From: Priapulus caudatus
Lineage: Eukaryota; Priapulida; Priapulimorpha; Priapulimorphida; Priapulidae
NCBI RefSeq assembly: GCF_000485595.1
Contig: NW_014577792.1
Coordinates: 95,589 to 159,588, forward strand
Length of the DNA stretch: 64,000 nt
Direction: 5' to 3'
In this document: positions 22,224 through 37,200 of the stretch, piece by piece
How the letters are laid out: each line of letters begins with the position of its first letter
Numbering within the stretch: the stretch's first letter is position 1
Notes under the pieces: model-generated
What the model was told of the DNA's origin: nothing
Seen by the model: the letters and a program-made list of their open reading frames with translations, nothing else
The model's database searches: none
Translations under genes and position numbers: made by a program

Positions 22224-25200
22224 AAATAATAATAAATGAAGACAGAATAATTAACAATAATCAGCAACAATAATTGAACAATTAAACTTGACAATAGTTA
22301 CCACTTAATAATGCTTGAATCTCTGGCTTACCTCTCTCTCTTTCCGTCGTGACTCTTCAGCCTTTTCACGTTCCATCTTCTCCATAAGAGCTTGCCGCTT
22401 TTCTCTTTCCTCCTTTCTCTGCTTTCGCTCGTTCTCCTTTATAGCAATCTGTAACAAACAAATGCATGCAGATAGTTACTCATACAGGATGCTATCAACT
22501 TTCTTCCACTTAAAACTTTTAAATCCAAAGGTCTACACTCTTAAACACCCAGTAAGGTAGACACGAAGAGATTCACACTTGTGAACTATTATGAGTAAAC
22601 TTTAAGGCTTCAGTAGTAGGGGTGATATCATTATATCTTGCAAAACATTCTTAAAATATATACCAAAAAATTTAAAACCTAAAGAATTTAAAGTTTCAAA
22701 AATATATGTAGTTATATCTGAAAAAACCTGGTATGTGATATAAATCGGTATTGGTATATAATTGGTAAATCTGGAATGTCACCATCTTTCCATGTGATTA
22801 TTGTTTACTTTCGTTTGACACTTCATGGAAGCAAGTCTTTGCACATTAATTTGTAAGATGCTTTTGAAAAGTGGAATTTTTGCCCCTTTCCGAAACAGAA
22901 GCTTGAACCAATCACGAGGTTTCCATCAATGTAATACTTCCATCAAAAAGTTTCTTCAGACCATAGAGTGAGCTTATGACAATAAAATCATAACCGTCTA
23001 AGTACGTGTACGTCAATATTATAAACTATTAATCACGCACTTCGTTGATGACAGAGAGTATACATGAACATAACTTGGTGTAGTGCGCAGGCACTAACAT
23101 GAAACAAATAATTTGCAGGCCTGGGTCAGCCATATCCATCAACAGCACACTGCTCTTACAGTTGCAGGAACATCAAAAATGCCAAACGAGTAGATAATAG
23201 ATGCCTGATGTATGCATCTGAACAGGTATGCAAACCAGGCGCAAGAGCTAAGAAAGCATACGAAATGCATAAAAATTATTGCAGTATTATATAATACAAT
23301 GTTCAAATGCTAAATCACCAGTGTATGACTGATTATAGGCAATTGTGCTTGGAACATAAAGCACTCTTATTGGTAGCATAAATGTTTTGCATGAAGTTGT
23401 ACACGTACACGTGAAGACATAATAAAATGAGACATAAGACATAACAGTACCTCTTCTTCACTTAAAGGACGCCAATACAGAGGTGGCTCTGTATCCGTCT
23501 TTATCCACACCATATCCATTCCGCTCAATATTTGCAGACACATGTAGAATAATATAAAGAAATCCGACCTATGGTTTAACACACTTCTACCTTTTAATAG
23601 ACATTCACTGCCTACACTGCCGAACACGAAATGCTAGCACCCAAACCTCGAAAACACGCAGTCACTCAATTGACACAGCTGGTGGTTTTCTGCACGTTGC
23701 ACAACGAGTACAGCAAACAACGAATGACCGGTAAGTGCTGATGAATGTTTCTGTGTGTCGTACTTCTACGTTGACGTTTCCTACTAGACTGAATTTCTAC
23801 TGAGACGCTCACATTCTCATTTCTCCTGCACAGCAGCAGGCCCACACATTCCGCCTGCCACTGTTAGCCCCGAGCTTGAAAACGGTGAAGATGACTGCCA
23901 CCAAAACACACGTATGTACGTTCAACTTTACTTCCTGGATTCCGAACAACCTAGTAACCAGTTGGCTGGTTCACAGCAGCAGCGGCACTTTAGCGTGTCA
24001 ACACATTTATAGCAATTGAATTGTCTACAGATAGCGTGCAATTACGTGGGACAATGACATTATTGACATACAATACGACATAATCAGAAGTGACATAATA
24101 TTATGCTGATGATGAAACATGTAGTTTTTCTCATGTTTGAAATGAGTTAATTATTCACGATTTGTCCGGACTGCACGTATTAGCACTAGGCATCACCTCG
24201 CGGTACGGGTAACACATAACCTGCTTCTTGCCTTATGCGGAAAACTATTCTTACAGTTACAGTGTACTGCCGCGAGGAATTAAAACGCTGACCCAGTGAT
24301 AGCGCGGCAGGCAGGCTTTTAGTCATTCGACCATGACGAGATGGCTAGAGCTATACCATGTTGTTTACAGTGACGGGCGAAGGCTCCAACTGCCTATCAC
24401 TGCATTATGCACATATCAAGATTAACAAGAGCCGCAGAGCGACTGGGCTCATCTGAGGTGTGTTGCTACGGTTATGAACGTAAAATTCCAGTCGTGCGTA
24501 GTGACACATTTGTTAGGCGCAGATACGCAGTTGCGTACACATCATTTCAGCAACCTTCTGCATTCTGCATACCTCCCAAATCCCATTGGTTGATACAAAT
24601 CGCGTGCCTGAAACTCCTGTTTTATGGTGCATTGTGACCCTAACCCCTAACCCTATTTAAAAAAAAAAATTAATTGTAAAAATTATTTGTTGTTATTAAA
24701 TTGTTGTAAATCAATCATGTAAATATTTGCGTTAATTGGAAAAAAATAGTAAAATACAGAAAACAGGTAAATAATAAAAAATCTGATGGGATTCGATTCA
24801 AGGACCTTTGAGCCGTAATCCTGTGCTGTACCCATTCGGCTATCCAGACATTGGCTTTCTAGATTATGGATGTGCCATGAATATGAGAACACTGTGACAT
24901 CATTGAGGCAGTTCAGGAATCCATGTTTAACCCTCCTCTTGAGGAAATCATGTAAATATTTGCGTTAATTGGAAAAAAATAGTTAAATGGATAAAGATAG
25001 AAAAATACAGAAAACAGGTAAATAATAAAAAATCTGATGGGATTCGATTCAAGGACCTTTGAGCCGTAATCCTGTGCTGTACCCATTCGGCTATCCAGGC
25101 TTATTGGCTTTCTAGATTATGGATGTGCCATGAATATGAGAACACTGTGACATCATTGAGGCAGTTCAGGAATCCATGTTTAACCCTCCTCTTGAGGGTC

Positions 25201-28200
25201 AAAAGGTTATCAGACACTTACTCTTCACATGTCAGTGGAAAGCACATTTCATGGTCCTTTTAATAAAGTGATAAAAATGGTAGGTCAGCGCTGAAACAAA
25301 AAAAGTTGTTCACTCTGTCTGTTAGGCCATGTCCTCAGAAAATATCTGATATGGAAACTGCCCTTTCAATTTCACCAATTTTGCACTGGTGATGGGTTTC
25401 CTGCCCATCACACTATACACCGAATATTAAGAGCATAGGTCGAGCCGTTTAGGTTTGTGCCGCAATTCTGCATTTCCTCCCTATACCTTAAGTTAAGGAG
25501 GGAATGTTTGTTCCCCCTTCTTTTAGACCTCTTGACCTTTGACCTTTAACCCGCCATAAGCTTCGCCATCCCAACTCGTTTTCGGATTACCCCCTACGTC
25601 CCGACTTTCGAATCCGTACGTCGAGCCGTTTAGATTTGTGCCCAACTGTTGACGGACGCACAGACAGACGCACGCACGCACGGACGGACGCACAATCATG
25701 CGATTCTACAAGCTGCATCTGACTATGTCAGATGAGCTAAAAATTCATAGCATTACAATGGTCTACAGTTATTAGTGTAAACCCTTCCGTGAAGCGGTGA
25801 GGGCCAACCCATCCGCCTGCTAAAAAATAGTCAGTGTGGGCGACCGCTACTAAGGTAAGGCTTTCTCCATTTTCGTGTTCAGTACAGAGCAGAAAGCACC
25901 TTTTTAGTGTCAACTTTCTCAACTATTGATTGGTACGCAACATCTACTTCTACAGATCACACAATTTGTTTTTAATTACCCTCACTCACAGTTAATATAT
26001 TAGGGCCCCTAGCTATGTAATTCCACTACTAGGTAATGATGTAAAATCAGTTTTTAGCCACGTATTTGAGTCAACAGCGTACGTAACACTAAACAGTAAT
26101 GTTTTATTATTACTTGGACGTGAACGGTTAAAACTGGTCAGAGACACTAACAGTGTGTGCAGGTTGGGCTTATATAACTACCCGATAGTATTTTTCATGT
26201 GAACTATGTGAAATTACCTGCATTACTACAACATAAGGCAACACGCCATGATGGATCACACGGCCGTGTTAATAATACACGATAACCCACACCTATAATA
26301 AACTGTAGTGTAACATGACATGCTCGGTTTACAACCGTGTACTGATAGAGGTGACCTACACATGATGATAACCTACATAACTTTAAGGTAACCTCACAGT
26401 GAAATGTTGTAGAAATGAATTTCTACTCGTTTTTATTGCTGATTTTCGTAACAATCATTTAGCAAATCTGACGTCCTAGAAGTAGGCGTACTGTCAGTGG
26501 TCAAACATCATCTATTAACCACACAGCGTTTCTCCAGGATATATATATTATGATATTATATATAATTTACTATAATTTATTCATTACAAAATTGTCAAGT
26601 TTGTTTACACAAGTTAGTAAGTACTCGTGGATCACGTAGAATCTCCCCACCAATATCCCTCGCACTATACACAGTATGCCACACACATCACGCATATCAG
26701 CTTCTAGGCATAATGCTGACCCTCATTAAGAAACTAGAAAGGGCAGTTGTTGCCAACTACATGTATCCCCCGTGCTCTCCCCAAGAGATGTGTAAGTATA
26801 CGAAGTTTGGTCGCGCTAGGTCAATTAGGGGCCGAGTTATAGAGCGGAAGGGAAATATTATGAAGGTCAAGGTCAAGGTCAAGGTCAAAGTTAAAACTGG
26901 TCAGAGGACACGTACAGGGTGTGCATGGTTGGGCTTATATAAACTACACGAATAGTATTTTCATCGTGAACTATGTGAAATAGCCTGTCATTACGTCAAC
27001 ATAAGGCACACGCCCATGATGGAATCACACGGCGCGTGTTATTAACAAGTGCCGACCAGAGCGCAGCGCTATCTAAGTCTCTCCGGTGACTAGCTGTGGG
27101 GAGTAGTGGTTCTGTTAAACCTGTTAGCCAATATGTGTTTCACATACACGCCGAAACGTGGATGCACGAGGGATGGTAGCAGGAACCTTCTCAAGGGAAT
27201 GTGTCGTTGGGGATCGTTAATGAAAGTTGCCACGAGGATGAGCGCGTACGTGTTAAGTGTCTTCAGCATTAAAAGATGGAATGCTCCCATCGTACGTAGT
27301 AGAACATATAGGTTGCAAGACGAATAGCGTAAGCACTCATCCATTTACCTACGCAAGCTACAGGCTGCCATCGAGAGCTGGCCACCTGTAACCAATTAGA
27401 TGCAGGCAAAACTACACGAGCTAGGCTAGCTAATCACCGCCACATGCACTGGCACGTGGCCACTGGCAGTGGTATACGTACATGTAAATACTGACAGGAT
27501 CAGGAATGCCAGTAGAAATTATACGATTTAAGGAGCTATAATTTGAAATTATAATATTTTAGCATAAATTTGAAATCTTCACTGTGACATTGTAAAGCCT
27601 CATACATCGGCATGATATAGATGTTCTACTAGCAACCCCGGCAGTCAAATTCTTTCTAACAGCACAGTGAACAAACATGGTGTAACCCTCCTCTTGAGGT
27701 CAAAAGAGTTATCGACACTTACTCTTGCATGTCAGGCAGAAGCGGACATTTCATGGTCCTTCTCAATAAAGCCAATAAAAATGACTTAGGTCACCGCGTG
27801 AAACAAAAAAAGTTTTTCAGATCGCTCCGTCAGACCAGTGTCCGCTCAGGAAAATGTCCTAAAATTGCCCGGTCCTCATTGACCTTTGACTGTGACCTCC
27901 AATTTAAGCACATGTGTGGCTTTTCCGTGCCTATGATGCGTATACACGACTATCACGAAGCCGTAGGGTCGAGCCGTTTGATTTGCCCGAATCTAGCATT
28001 TCCTCCCTATACCTTAAGTGGAAGACGTGAAATGTTCGCCCTTCTTTTACACCTCTTGACCTCTTGAACCTCTTGACTCCACTTCGACCAACATCCAACC
28101 TCGTTTTGACGTCCCCCCCAACGACCCCGAATATCGTGACCGTTACGTCGACGGGTTAAGATTTTCGCTGCCAACTGTTGACGCACCGTACGCTCTACGA

Positions 28201-31200
28201 CGGACGGACGACGGTCACGGTTAACGGACGATCTGCGATTCTACAGGTCTGCATCCTGTACTACGTCAGTATGCACGCTAATAAACGAAACGTCACACCT
28301 ATCAATATGAACTGTAGTGTTAGACATGGACCATGCTCGCGTTTTACAACGTGTACTGATAGAGGGAACCCTACACCGATGATGATAACCTTAGATAACT
28401 TTAAGGTATCCTCCAGGTGAATGTTGCTAGAAATGAATTTCTACTCGTTTTTATTGCTGATTTTCCATAACAATCATTTAGCAATCTGACGCTAGAAGTA
28501 GGCAGTACTGTCAGCAGTGGTCAAACATCAGCTATTAACACACAAGCGGTTTCTCCAGGATTATAAGATCTATAATATTAATATAATTTACTATATAATA
28601 TATTCGTATTACAAAATTGTTCCAGTTTGTGCTTACACAAAGTTAGTAAGTATCTGTGGATCACGTAGATCTCCCCACCAATATCCTCGCACTGATACAC
28701 CGTATGCACACACATCACGCGCATTATCCGCTTCTAGCTAGTTAATGCCTGACCTCATTAAAAAAAAACTCCTGTATAGTAACATATAATCAATGACATA
28801 AAAATCCTAGCACAAACAACAATAAAACCACGTGTGGACCTTAATTCGACTAAAACTAAGACATGGTTTGCAGTGTTTACTGTTGTTTGCTCCAGGGTTT
28901 ATATGCCCATAATGTATATATATATAGCTGATATTAGCATAACAGGTGAATTAGCTCGCTAGGTTTGCTCTCCGCAATAGCAAACAACTTCTATTTCTTT
29001 TATGTTTCAGAAAAATCCTCCTATACGATAATTTGGATTTTACACTTGTTAGTTTTTCAAGCTTCACAGTAACGTTCATTAAATGTAGTAACAACCAAAG
29101 TAACACCACTGCATTACGGAAAGTAACGCATTCCGAAAAACAAACATTTTCTGATGCGATTATACCATAAAGTGAATTACGTTTTCCATTGGACTACATT
29201 ACATAACTTGAAGGATTGTCCCTAACTAGTTTTTCGAACAACAAGGTCAAATCGCTCACAAATAGGGTAATCCCCCATCTTCCATATCAGTTATATCACT
29301 GCAAGTAGACATTACAGATATTGATATTTAATTGCATGTAAGACAGAGAAGCATTCAGGAACAGGAGATGAGTATCCTGCTACCAGCGAATACACTCGTT
29401 CCAGGACACCTGATCGAAGGAACACGCACATTCTATACACACATATGCGTAGGTGTTGCCCATTAAAGGTGTAAATTTGTCAAACTAGGTGGTGGCACAT
29501 TTCAAAGCTTGGCCCACCCACTTTAATGGACAGGGGCTGGCTATAAATATGCGTTAGCCTGCCTCATCANNNNNNNNNNNNNNNNNNNNNNNNNCAATAA
29601 AGTTGCAGTGACCTGGTTTCGGTACGCGACATCACCTTCTCCCAAGTGGCTAAGTATACAAGTTTGTCTCGCGCTAGGTCAATTAGGCCGAGTTATAGAG
29701 CGAAAGCGAAATATGATCAAGGTCAAGGGTAAATGTCAAATAAATAAGCTCGTAGTGACCTGTTTTGGTACGCGACACACCTTCTCCCCAAGATGTGTTG
29801 AGTATACGAAGTTGGGGATAGCGCTTAGGTCAATTAGGGCGAATAACGGAAAGGAAATATGATCAAGGTCACCGTAAACGTCAAATAAATACGTAGTGAC
29901 CTGCGTTTTGGGCTAGGTCAATTACAGCGCGAAGTCTATAGAGTGGTAAGGGAATATGAATCAAGAGTCAAGTTAAAGCTCAGATAAAGGTCGCCAGTAT
30001 CATGTTATTGTACGCCTGCGCACCTTCTCCCCAAGATGTGTAAACGTATATCCAAGCTTTGGGTTGTAGCGCCTAGGTAGAGTAGGGGCCAATTCAGCAG
30101 AGCGGAACGGAAATATGAATCAAAGGTTCAAGGCAAAGGGTGAGAATTGGAAAAAGTCGCTAGTGACCCTGTTTGGTAGCGCTAGGTCATTAGGGGGCGA
30201 GTTAATAGAGCGGCAAGCGGAAATATATCAAGGTCAATAGAAGGTCGCAGGACCCTGGTTTTCGGTACGCTGCCGCACCTTCTCCAATGTGGGTAAAGCT
30301 ATACCCAAGTTTGGACGCCTAGCGTCAATTAGCCGGCGCCGAGTTAGAGCAGGAAGGAAAGTTGATCAGGTTCAATAAAGGTCAAATAAAGGTCGCCAGT
30401 GACCTGGTTTTGCGTTATGACTGCCTCACCTCTCCCAGATGTTTAAGTAATACCAAGTTTCGGTAGGCCGCGTAGGTTAATTAGGCCGAGTTAGAAGAGC
30501 GAAGGGAATATCATCAAGTTCAAATAAAGAGTCGCATGACATGGTTTTGGTACGCTGCTCACTTCTCCCCAAGATGTGTAAGATATACCAAGTGTTGGTA
30601 GAGCTAGTCAATTATGGGTCGAGGTTATAGAGCGGAAGGGAAATTGTCTACGCGGCGGCGTGGGAGACGATGAACCATAGTATCCTGCCGACATTCGTCC
30701 GCCGCAGCGGATACCAATACATCCTGTATATAAAATCAAAGGGCCGCGGATCACACGGCTCATCTAACAGGTTACTGCGGTGACTTTGTGGTGGAGTGGT
30801 GGGATTTAGTAAACCCTGTTGAGTCCCGAATGTTTTCACATATCACGCGAAAACACGTGGAAGCACAGGATGGTATCAGGACTTCTCAAGCAGACATGCT
30901 TCTGTTGGGATCGTTATGAAAGTTCACGAGGATGGGCGTACGTTTAAGTGTCTTCAGCATCTAAAAAAAGCATGGAAGCTCCATCGTAACGTAGTAGTCA
31001 ACAACTTATTTGCCTCCAAGACAGAATAGTAACACTCATCTATTACCTACGCCAAGCCTACAGCTGGAATAGAGGAGCTGCCACCTTGTAACTAATTAAC
31101 GAGGCAAAACTCCAGTACCACCACCACATGCACTGGCAGTGGCCCATACATTTACAATGTAACAACCACTGACAGTTACGAATGCCATAAAATAACATTT

Positions 31201-34200
31201 AAGGAGCATAAATCCTATTTCAACAAATTACAGCTTTTGAATTTCACTGTGACACTTGTAGCCTCATAACCAGGCATGTATAGATCTCTACTAGCAACCG
31301 GCCAGTCAAAATTCTTTCTAACCAGCGTAACAGTAAACAAATCCATATTTAAACCCGCCTCATTGAGTCAGTCAAAAGGTCTCCACACTTACTGTCGCAC
31401 TTCAGCCAGAAAGTACATTTCTATGCCTCCTTTCAATCAAACGCTGAACAAAAAAGTTTTCCAATCGCTCTGTCAAGCCACCCATGTCTCAGAAAATGTC
31501 TAAATCTTCCTAGCTGCCACTTGCGACTTTACCTGTGACCTCAATTTCGCCACAGTGATGCTTTTCCGGGTATAGGTTACCTGCTCATCAGTCAAAGGCA
31601 GCCAGTAGATACATGGTACGGCCTTCGTTTTGCGGAATAGGTCATCCAACAGTTTAGCAGGTGCTTCTTCTTTCCCTTCCTTCTTACGCTCTGAAAGCAG
31701 AAATTTATCATTACCGATTTATACTTAAATGTAAGCAAACATGGTCTTACTCCCATTTTCATATCATAAAGAAGTAAAATTAATTATACCAAATAAAGCA
31801 GATTGAAATATCATACAATCACTAATTATCATTTTGTTGTTATTAATTTTAAATAATTTCTTGATTATAATAGGAAAAATTTGTTCAGGGAATGGTCTAA
31901 TAGTACACCTTCTAATCTTAGCAATAGGCAACATCCTATTAAATCAATGACGATAAATGTTCAACTGATGACACGGTATAAAGGAATTAAAATAATGGGT
32001 GTTGCCATCACCTTTCTTCTCTTTTCTATCCCGGCTGCGGTCCCTCCTCTTCATATCTCTGCTAGGAGAGTGTGAAAGTGACCTGTCCTTTTTCGCGCCA
32101 TCAGCTGAAGGTGACCTTGGGCGCACTCTGTTTCTGCTGAAACCACAGATGAACACACAAGCATCAGCAACACGACACCTCAACGATCACACAATTAAAC
32201 CACTGGCCAGTTCAGTTACCTCATAACTCCATATTGCAACCGTATAGCTTTGCACACAATAACGCGAATTAACTGAAAATTCCCAGTAGTCGCGCACAAA
32301 TCTTTTCTTTGCCTAACCATTAGGGATGGACTATAATTACTGCTAATAGCATGGGAACTAATTTGTCCACCATTTAGATGACCATACGGACATACTAACA
32401 TAACATACAGAACACGCACACACAACTGTGGTTTCAGTTACTCAATACAACTACACACAACTGTGGTTTCCATTACTTAATACAACTTCATGCCCGGATC
32501 TTGCTCACTGCTAATGTGACCTACTCTAGCTTTGCACTCATAAGTATTGAGAGCGAAAAGTGGCATTTTTGAATTGTATTTGACCACACTATAGGAGTTT
32601 GACACGAAGACCGATTAACGGTAACCAATAAACAAATCAGCATCAATAATAACAGATACCTAGCGTATTCAGGTGGTGAGCGACCTGGTATTTTGTCCTT
32701 GTCCCATTCTCGCACATCAACCAAGCGCTTTTTCTTCTCAACCTCTCTCAAGTCTCTGTCTGCTTCCTCTTTGGATCGCTTTGCGCGCTCTCTTGCTTGC
32801 TCCTCTGTTTCCTTTGCCTTCAACTCCAATTCTTTCTTTCGTCGTTTCTCTTCCTAAGTAAAAGATGGTATACTTAGAAACTGCAGAATGTTCCACTACC
32901 ACTATCTACTTCTACGCACAACAGCAACAAGCAGAGAGAGTCATCATCCACCAGCCTGCTTGCAAGCAGCACATGTCATAAATAGCATAGCAACTTTGAT
33001 AGCGTAGCGTAGCAAGTTTGAAAGAGGAAGACGGGAGGCGTAGAGAATTCTAGCAATACTTCACCTAATATATGCCAAGTAACCTGATAGTACCTTGTGC
33101 TGATGTCGGAGTTTCTCTTTTATGGCTTCTGCCTTCTGGTCCTGCTTCACTGTTAACTCACGGTGAAAATCCAACTAGAGGTTTCCAGCCATAAATTGTT
33201 ATTATTAGTAGTAACTCATTAGTATTACAAGCATTTACATATGCCATACAATTATAGTTGGATTATAGAAAATATGCACATGCAACTTACCATGACAAAG
33301 ATAAAAATTAACACAATAGCACACATTTTTTATAGTTACTTGGATTTTGTAATATTAAACTATATTATTAAAAATACATAACAGACATAAACAGGAATCA
33401 TGTGAAGATGAAAATAAGTATTAAGTGCCTATTCCTCATAATAGAGTGGATAACTACCTCTGCCGGCTCTGTGAAGTCCACTCTGATAACTTTTGGGTTC
33501 GAAGATGGCCATTTAACTCCATGCAGATCTGCCCGCAGGGCCATTGCCTCATCAACAGTTTCGAACTAAATCATACAAATAGATACACGTTTTATAGTGA
33601 TTAACAATAACTATACCTGTCGTAGTTTCGCAGTAGCTTGAATTTCACACAAGAGAAATGACAAACCATCAAGCAAGACTCTAAATTCTTGAGCACATGG
33701 TTCCATACGATAACTACTGAGCATTACTGTTGTGAATTAGTGAATAGCCTAGTGAAACTGTGCTATACACAGGACATCTGTTAAAAGTTAGACACACCGG
33801 GAGCCCCAGTCTGTGACACCAGATGTGGGAACTCTTGTACAGGCACACAAGGAATCCGGCAAAAGGCACCGCTCTACCAGCCTTAAAAAACACTGATACC
33901 GCCGACACTCACCTCTGCGAAACAGTGAGATTTGATCTTGTCAATCCAGAAGCTGCTGTCCACCAGCTTGCCGCTGCGTCCTAGCAGCTCCTTCAGCTGG
34001 TTGAGAGTGAAAGGTCTCACGAGGTTGCGTATATGCACGAGGGTGGACGGTGGGTTGCGGGAGGGTGAGGGTGGCTGTGTGGCCGCCTCCGGCTCATCAA
34101 ACAGTGCTCCAGACAGCTGCAGTTTCACCTTTCCTACAACTTTCTCTTCCACTAGACAAACACAGATCACGACTACAACTGGTTGCCTGGTACAGAAATA

Positions 34201-37200
34201 GCCAATTTTGGATTTTTAGTTTGCATGCTCGATAGCTTTCAGCTCATTAGCAGATGCCTAACATGCTGTAACAACATTGCCGTTTTTGACTTTCACTTCA
34301 AATATGAACAGTGATGAATGCGGCGAGTGGGCATTGCAACATTGCTGGATGTGTGAAAAGTTTGTAGAAACTTAAAAATAACTTAAAAACAAACACTCTG
34401 ATTATAACTGCAGTTTTGACCACACGACTCGAAGTGTTTGGTAGACAGAAATTCCAACAGTACATCGCACTTTTTTAAAGTTGAAATTTTCTTATTCCTG
34501 AATTAGCTCAAAAACCATCAATGTTGAATGAAAATGTGTTATTATTATCTGACATGTACCTTTAGGCTTCATTTCCACTGCTTGATTCTCCTTATCACCA
34601 GATTGCTGAGGTTCATCTTCATAATCAAGCTCTTCCTCTGATAGGACATCTTTCTGGGAGACTTTCTCAGCAACCTATGAGAAAATAATGAAACGATTTG
34701 AAAGAGGAACAGAGACACTGATTATGCCCAATCTTCATCATTTATACATGAACTACAAACTCAATGATGTATATTAAAGATAGCAGAGTGATAGCTAGGG
34801 TTCTAGAGATTTAAACTGTAATCGTATTTTATGTCTTCATGTCTTAGCTGCAAAATTTAATGCATGTAGTTTTTACATGGCTTACATAAGAATCCTGCTA
34901 CTATTAGCTTGTCTCATGCAAGTTTTGGAGTGCTTTTTATTGCTTAGAATTAGCCCCCAAAGCACCCGAACAAGCAAAAATATACAAGAGGAGATTCAAT
35001 TTAAAATTTACACGTGTGACATGTTCACGTTCATAAACATGCTACAAAATGAAATACGCTAATTGTACTCATTTCCAAAACCATACCATCTGCATAGCAT
35101 TTTCTTTCCGGTCCTTCTTGAGTTTAGATGGTGGTAGCTCCTCCTCTACATCAGAGTCGCTCTCAGCCTGCTGCACCTCACGCGTATCCAAAACAATCAT
35201 CGGCTCCACGGGGTCAGGTTTCACATCCGGTATGATGTCCTGACAAAACATATTAGAAGTAAAATAAGCAGGGAATTTTTCCCTCGAGCCAAAAAACAAC
35301 GTAATATGACAATGGAATGGCTGAACCCACTTAAAGCAATAAGTGATATCGGAAAGTCCAGCTTTGGACATTTAGGTCATAGAAAAAGGGGGATAAAATG
35401 GCCAGGCACGCTTAGGAAAGTACATGATTAATGTAAACACTCGTGCGTTTTTAGTTTTTGCATTAACACAAACATTGCCAAATAGCCCAAATGACCACAA
35501 TAATATTTGTAAATGTTTCTGTAAACAGAAACTCACAGTCTGTGAATTGAAGTACGATGTTAGTGAAGAGAATTATAGATCAAAAACCTAGACTAGTACT
35601 ATCGTAACTATGTAATATATAGGCAACTTATCACCCCTCTTATCCATGTTATCTGATCTCAATATGGCAGCAGGGACTTTCCGATATGGCTTATACATAA
35701 TGCACAGAAAATACTGCAATAAATAATGCATAGTAGCAAGCTTCAACATGATATTGAAATACATACCGAGCTGTCATTTTATCCAAGCATCTAAATCAAT
35801 AGAAAAATATGCAAATATGTGGAATAATGACCAGTTAACAAGATGAATGGGAATGTGTTTGATGGCTTTCACATGTACACACATGCTGGTGTCTGCACGA
35901 GCTCCCACTTCTCACCTTTAGGACATCAGATGAGATGGCTAAGGTAGCTCTCTTAGCAGGTCTTGCCGTACCCCACCTACGCTTGCGCGTTGGCTGTTCG
36001 CCTGTCTTCTGTGTCGCTGTCTCAGTACTGCCTGTTCTTGTAGCTATTAAAAATGGAAAATGTTCACATAAGACAAACAAAAGTCAAAACTGTAGCATTG
36101 GAATTACATCTTCAATCAAAAATAATGGTGATCATTCATTTCTCATCAAACTGGAAGATGAAGTGCGAATTGTTTAATGCTTCCTTTTCATATGATATGA
36201 TATATCATATTTCATATCATTTCATTTCCATATCTGTGCTACATGTTTACTGATGCTATATGGTACATATTTCTATTGATTAGAATGCAATAAAGGTTGC
36301 CTACAGTGTAGTGAAATCTTTCTTAGTTGGATCTTGGGTGGTTCTGTTGGAAGCAGAGGTTGCACCTGCAAAAACCATTAATTTACCTAGCATCATATGC
36401 TACAAATACAATGTCAAACAATCTTTTACATATAAAATTTTGCAATCTTTTTGCCTTTGACAAGTTTCTGCCAGGAGGCTTTGTGTTGGCTGTCTAAGAA
36501 TAATGGCCAGATCTCTCGGTATCTTCACTCAAAATAAATTAAACCATGTCTGCCGCTTTACAGCACCCATTTATACACTCAGAAAACATTTTTTCAATCT
36601 AGTCTCTGACAGTTCTAAGTGCAGCTGGTAACGCGACAAAGAATACACGTAGGCGACTCCAATTTGCAAAGGTGACTCAACCAATCTGCTGAAGTCCATA
36701 TGTCGCTCGCAGCTGGTCATCTACCTGGTCAATGATATAAAATTAGCAAGGTGGAGGTAGGTGGGGCTAGCAGTGTCGTGATGTGTCCCGCAATCTATTT
36801 CTTTGAAGATGATATCAACTATCTCCAAAAGCAGGACGTGCTCATCAGTGGTGGAGGTGATCGCAGCGCAGTGTAGGTAGTCGGATCATTGAAAGTTATA
36901 GTTCGTTCACACAAAGTTGGATGTACCACTCAGCTGCACAGTCACATTTCGGCAAGGTCGAAGAAAAAGTAATCTGCATAGTCAATCACTGCCACTAGAG
37001 GTGGAGGTCTGTTCACCACATTCACACACGTGAACGGTGGTCAGGTAAGTGCAGTTTCATGGATCCACGATACGTCGGCCACGGAAGATCCAAGCTTATA
37101 AACACATGTAGCAGGAAGCTTCTAGCAACGTTGATAGCTGTAGATGTTTCAAGTGTGTTCATGATGCAGACTAAGCTGTAGACAGCAGTCACGGACGCGA

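Larger units (their letters stand above)
24418..25743. repeat. Dispersed repeat copy with internal tandem duplication
   Basis: Same family as 59,806-60,885. A block of about 245 bases (24,700-24,945) containing the tRNA-like part is repeated in tandem at 24,946-25,195. It ends CATCTGACTATGTCAGATGA then GCTAAAAA. In the intergenic or last-intron region of ACIN1. Confidence 0.6.

Noticed and set aside
24785-24848. Functional tRNA gene
   Set aside because: A- and B-box-like motifs exist, but the stems do not pair properly, the B box deviates, and the same block is dispersed inside repeats.
27729-28067. 112-codon ORF
   Set aside because: Lies in an error-rich copy of a dispersed repeat; the frame is not kept in other copies.
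29595-30640. CRISPR-like regular repeats
   Set aside because: Degenerate contiguous satellite units without spacers, in a eukaryotic genome.
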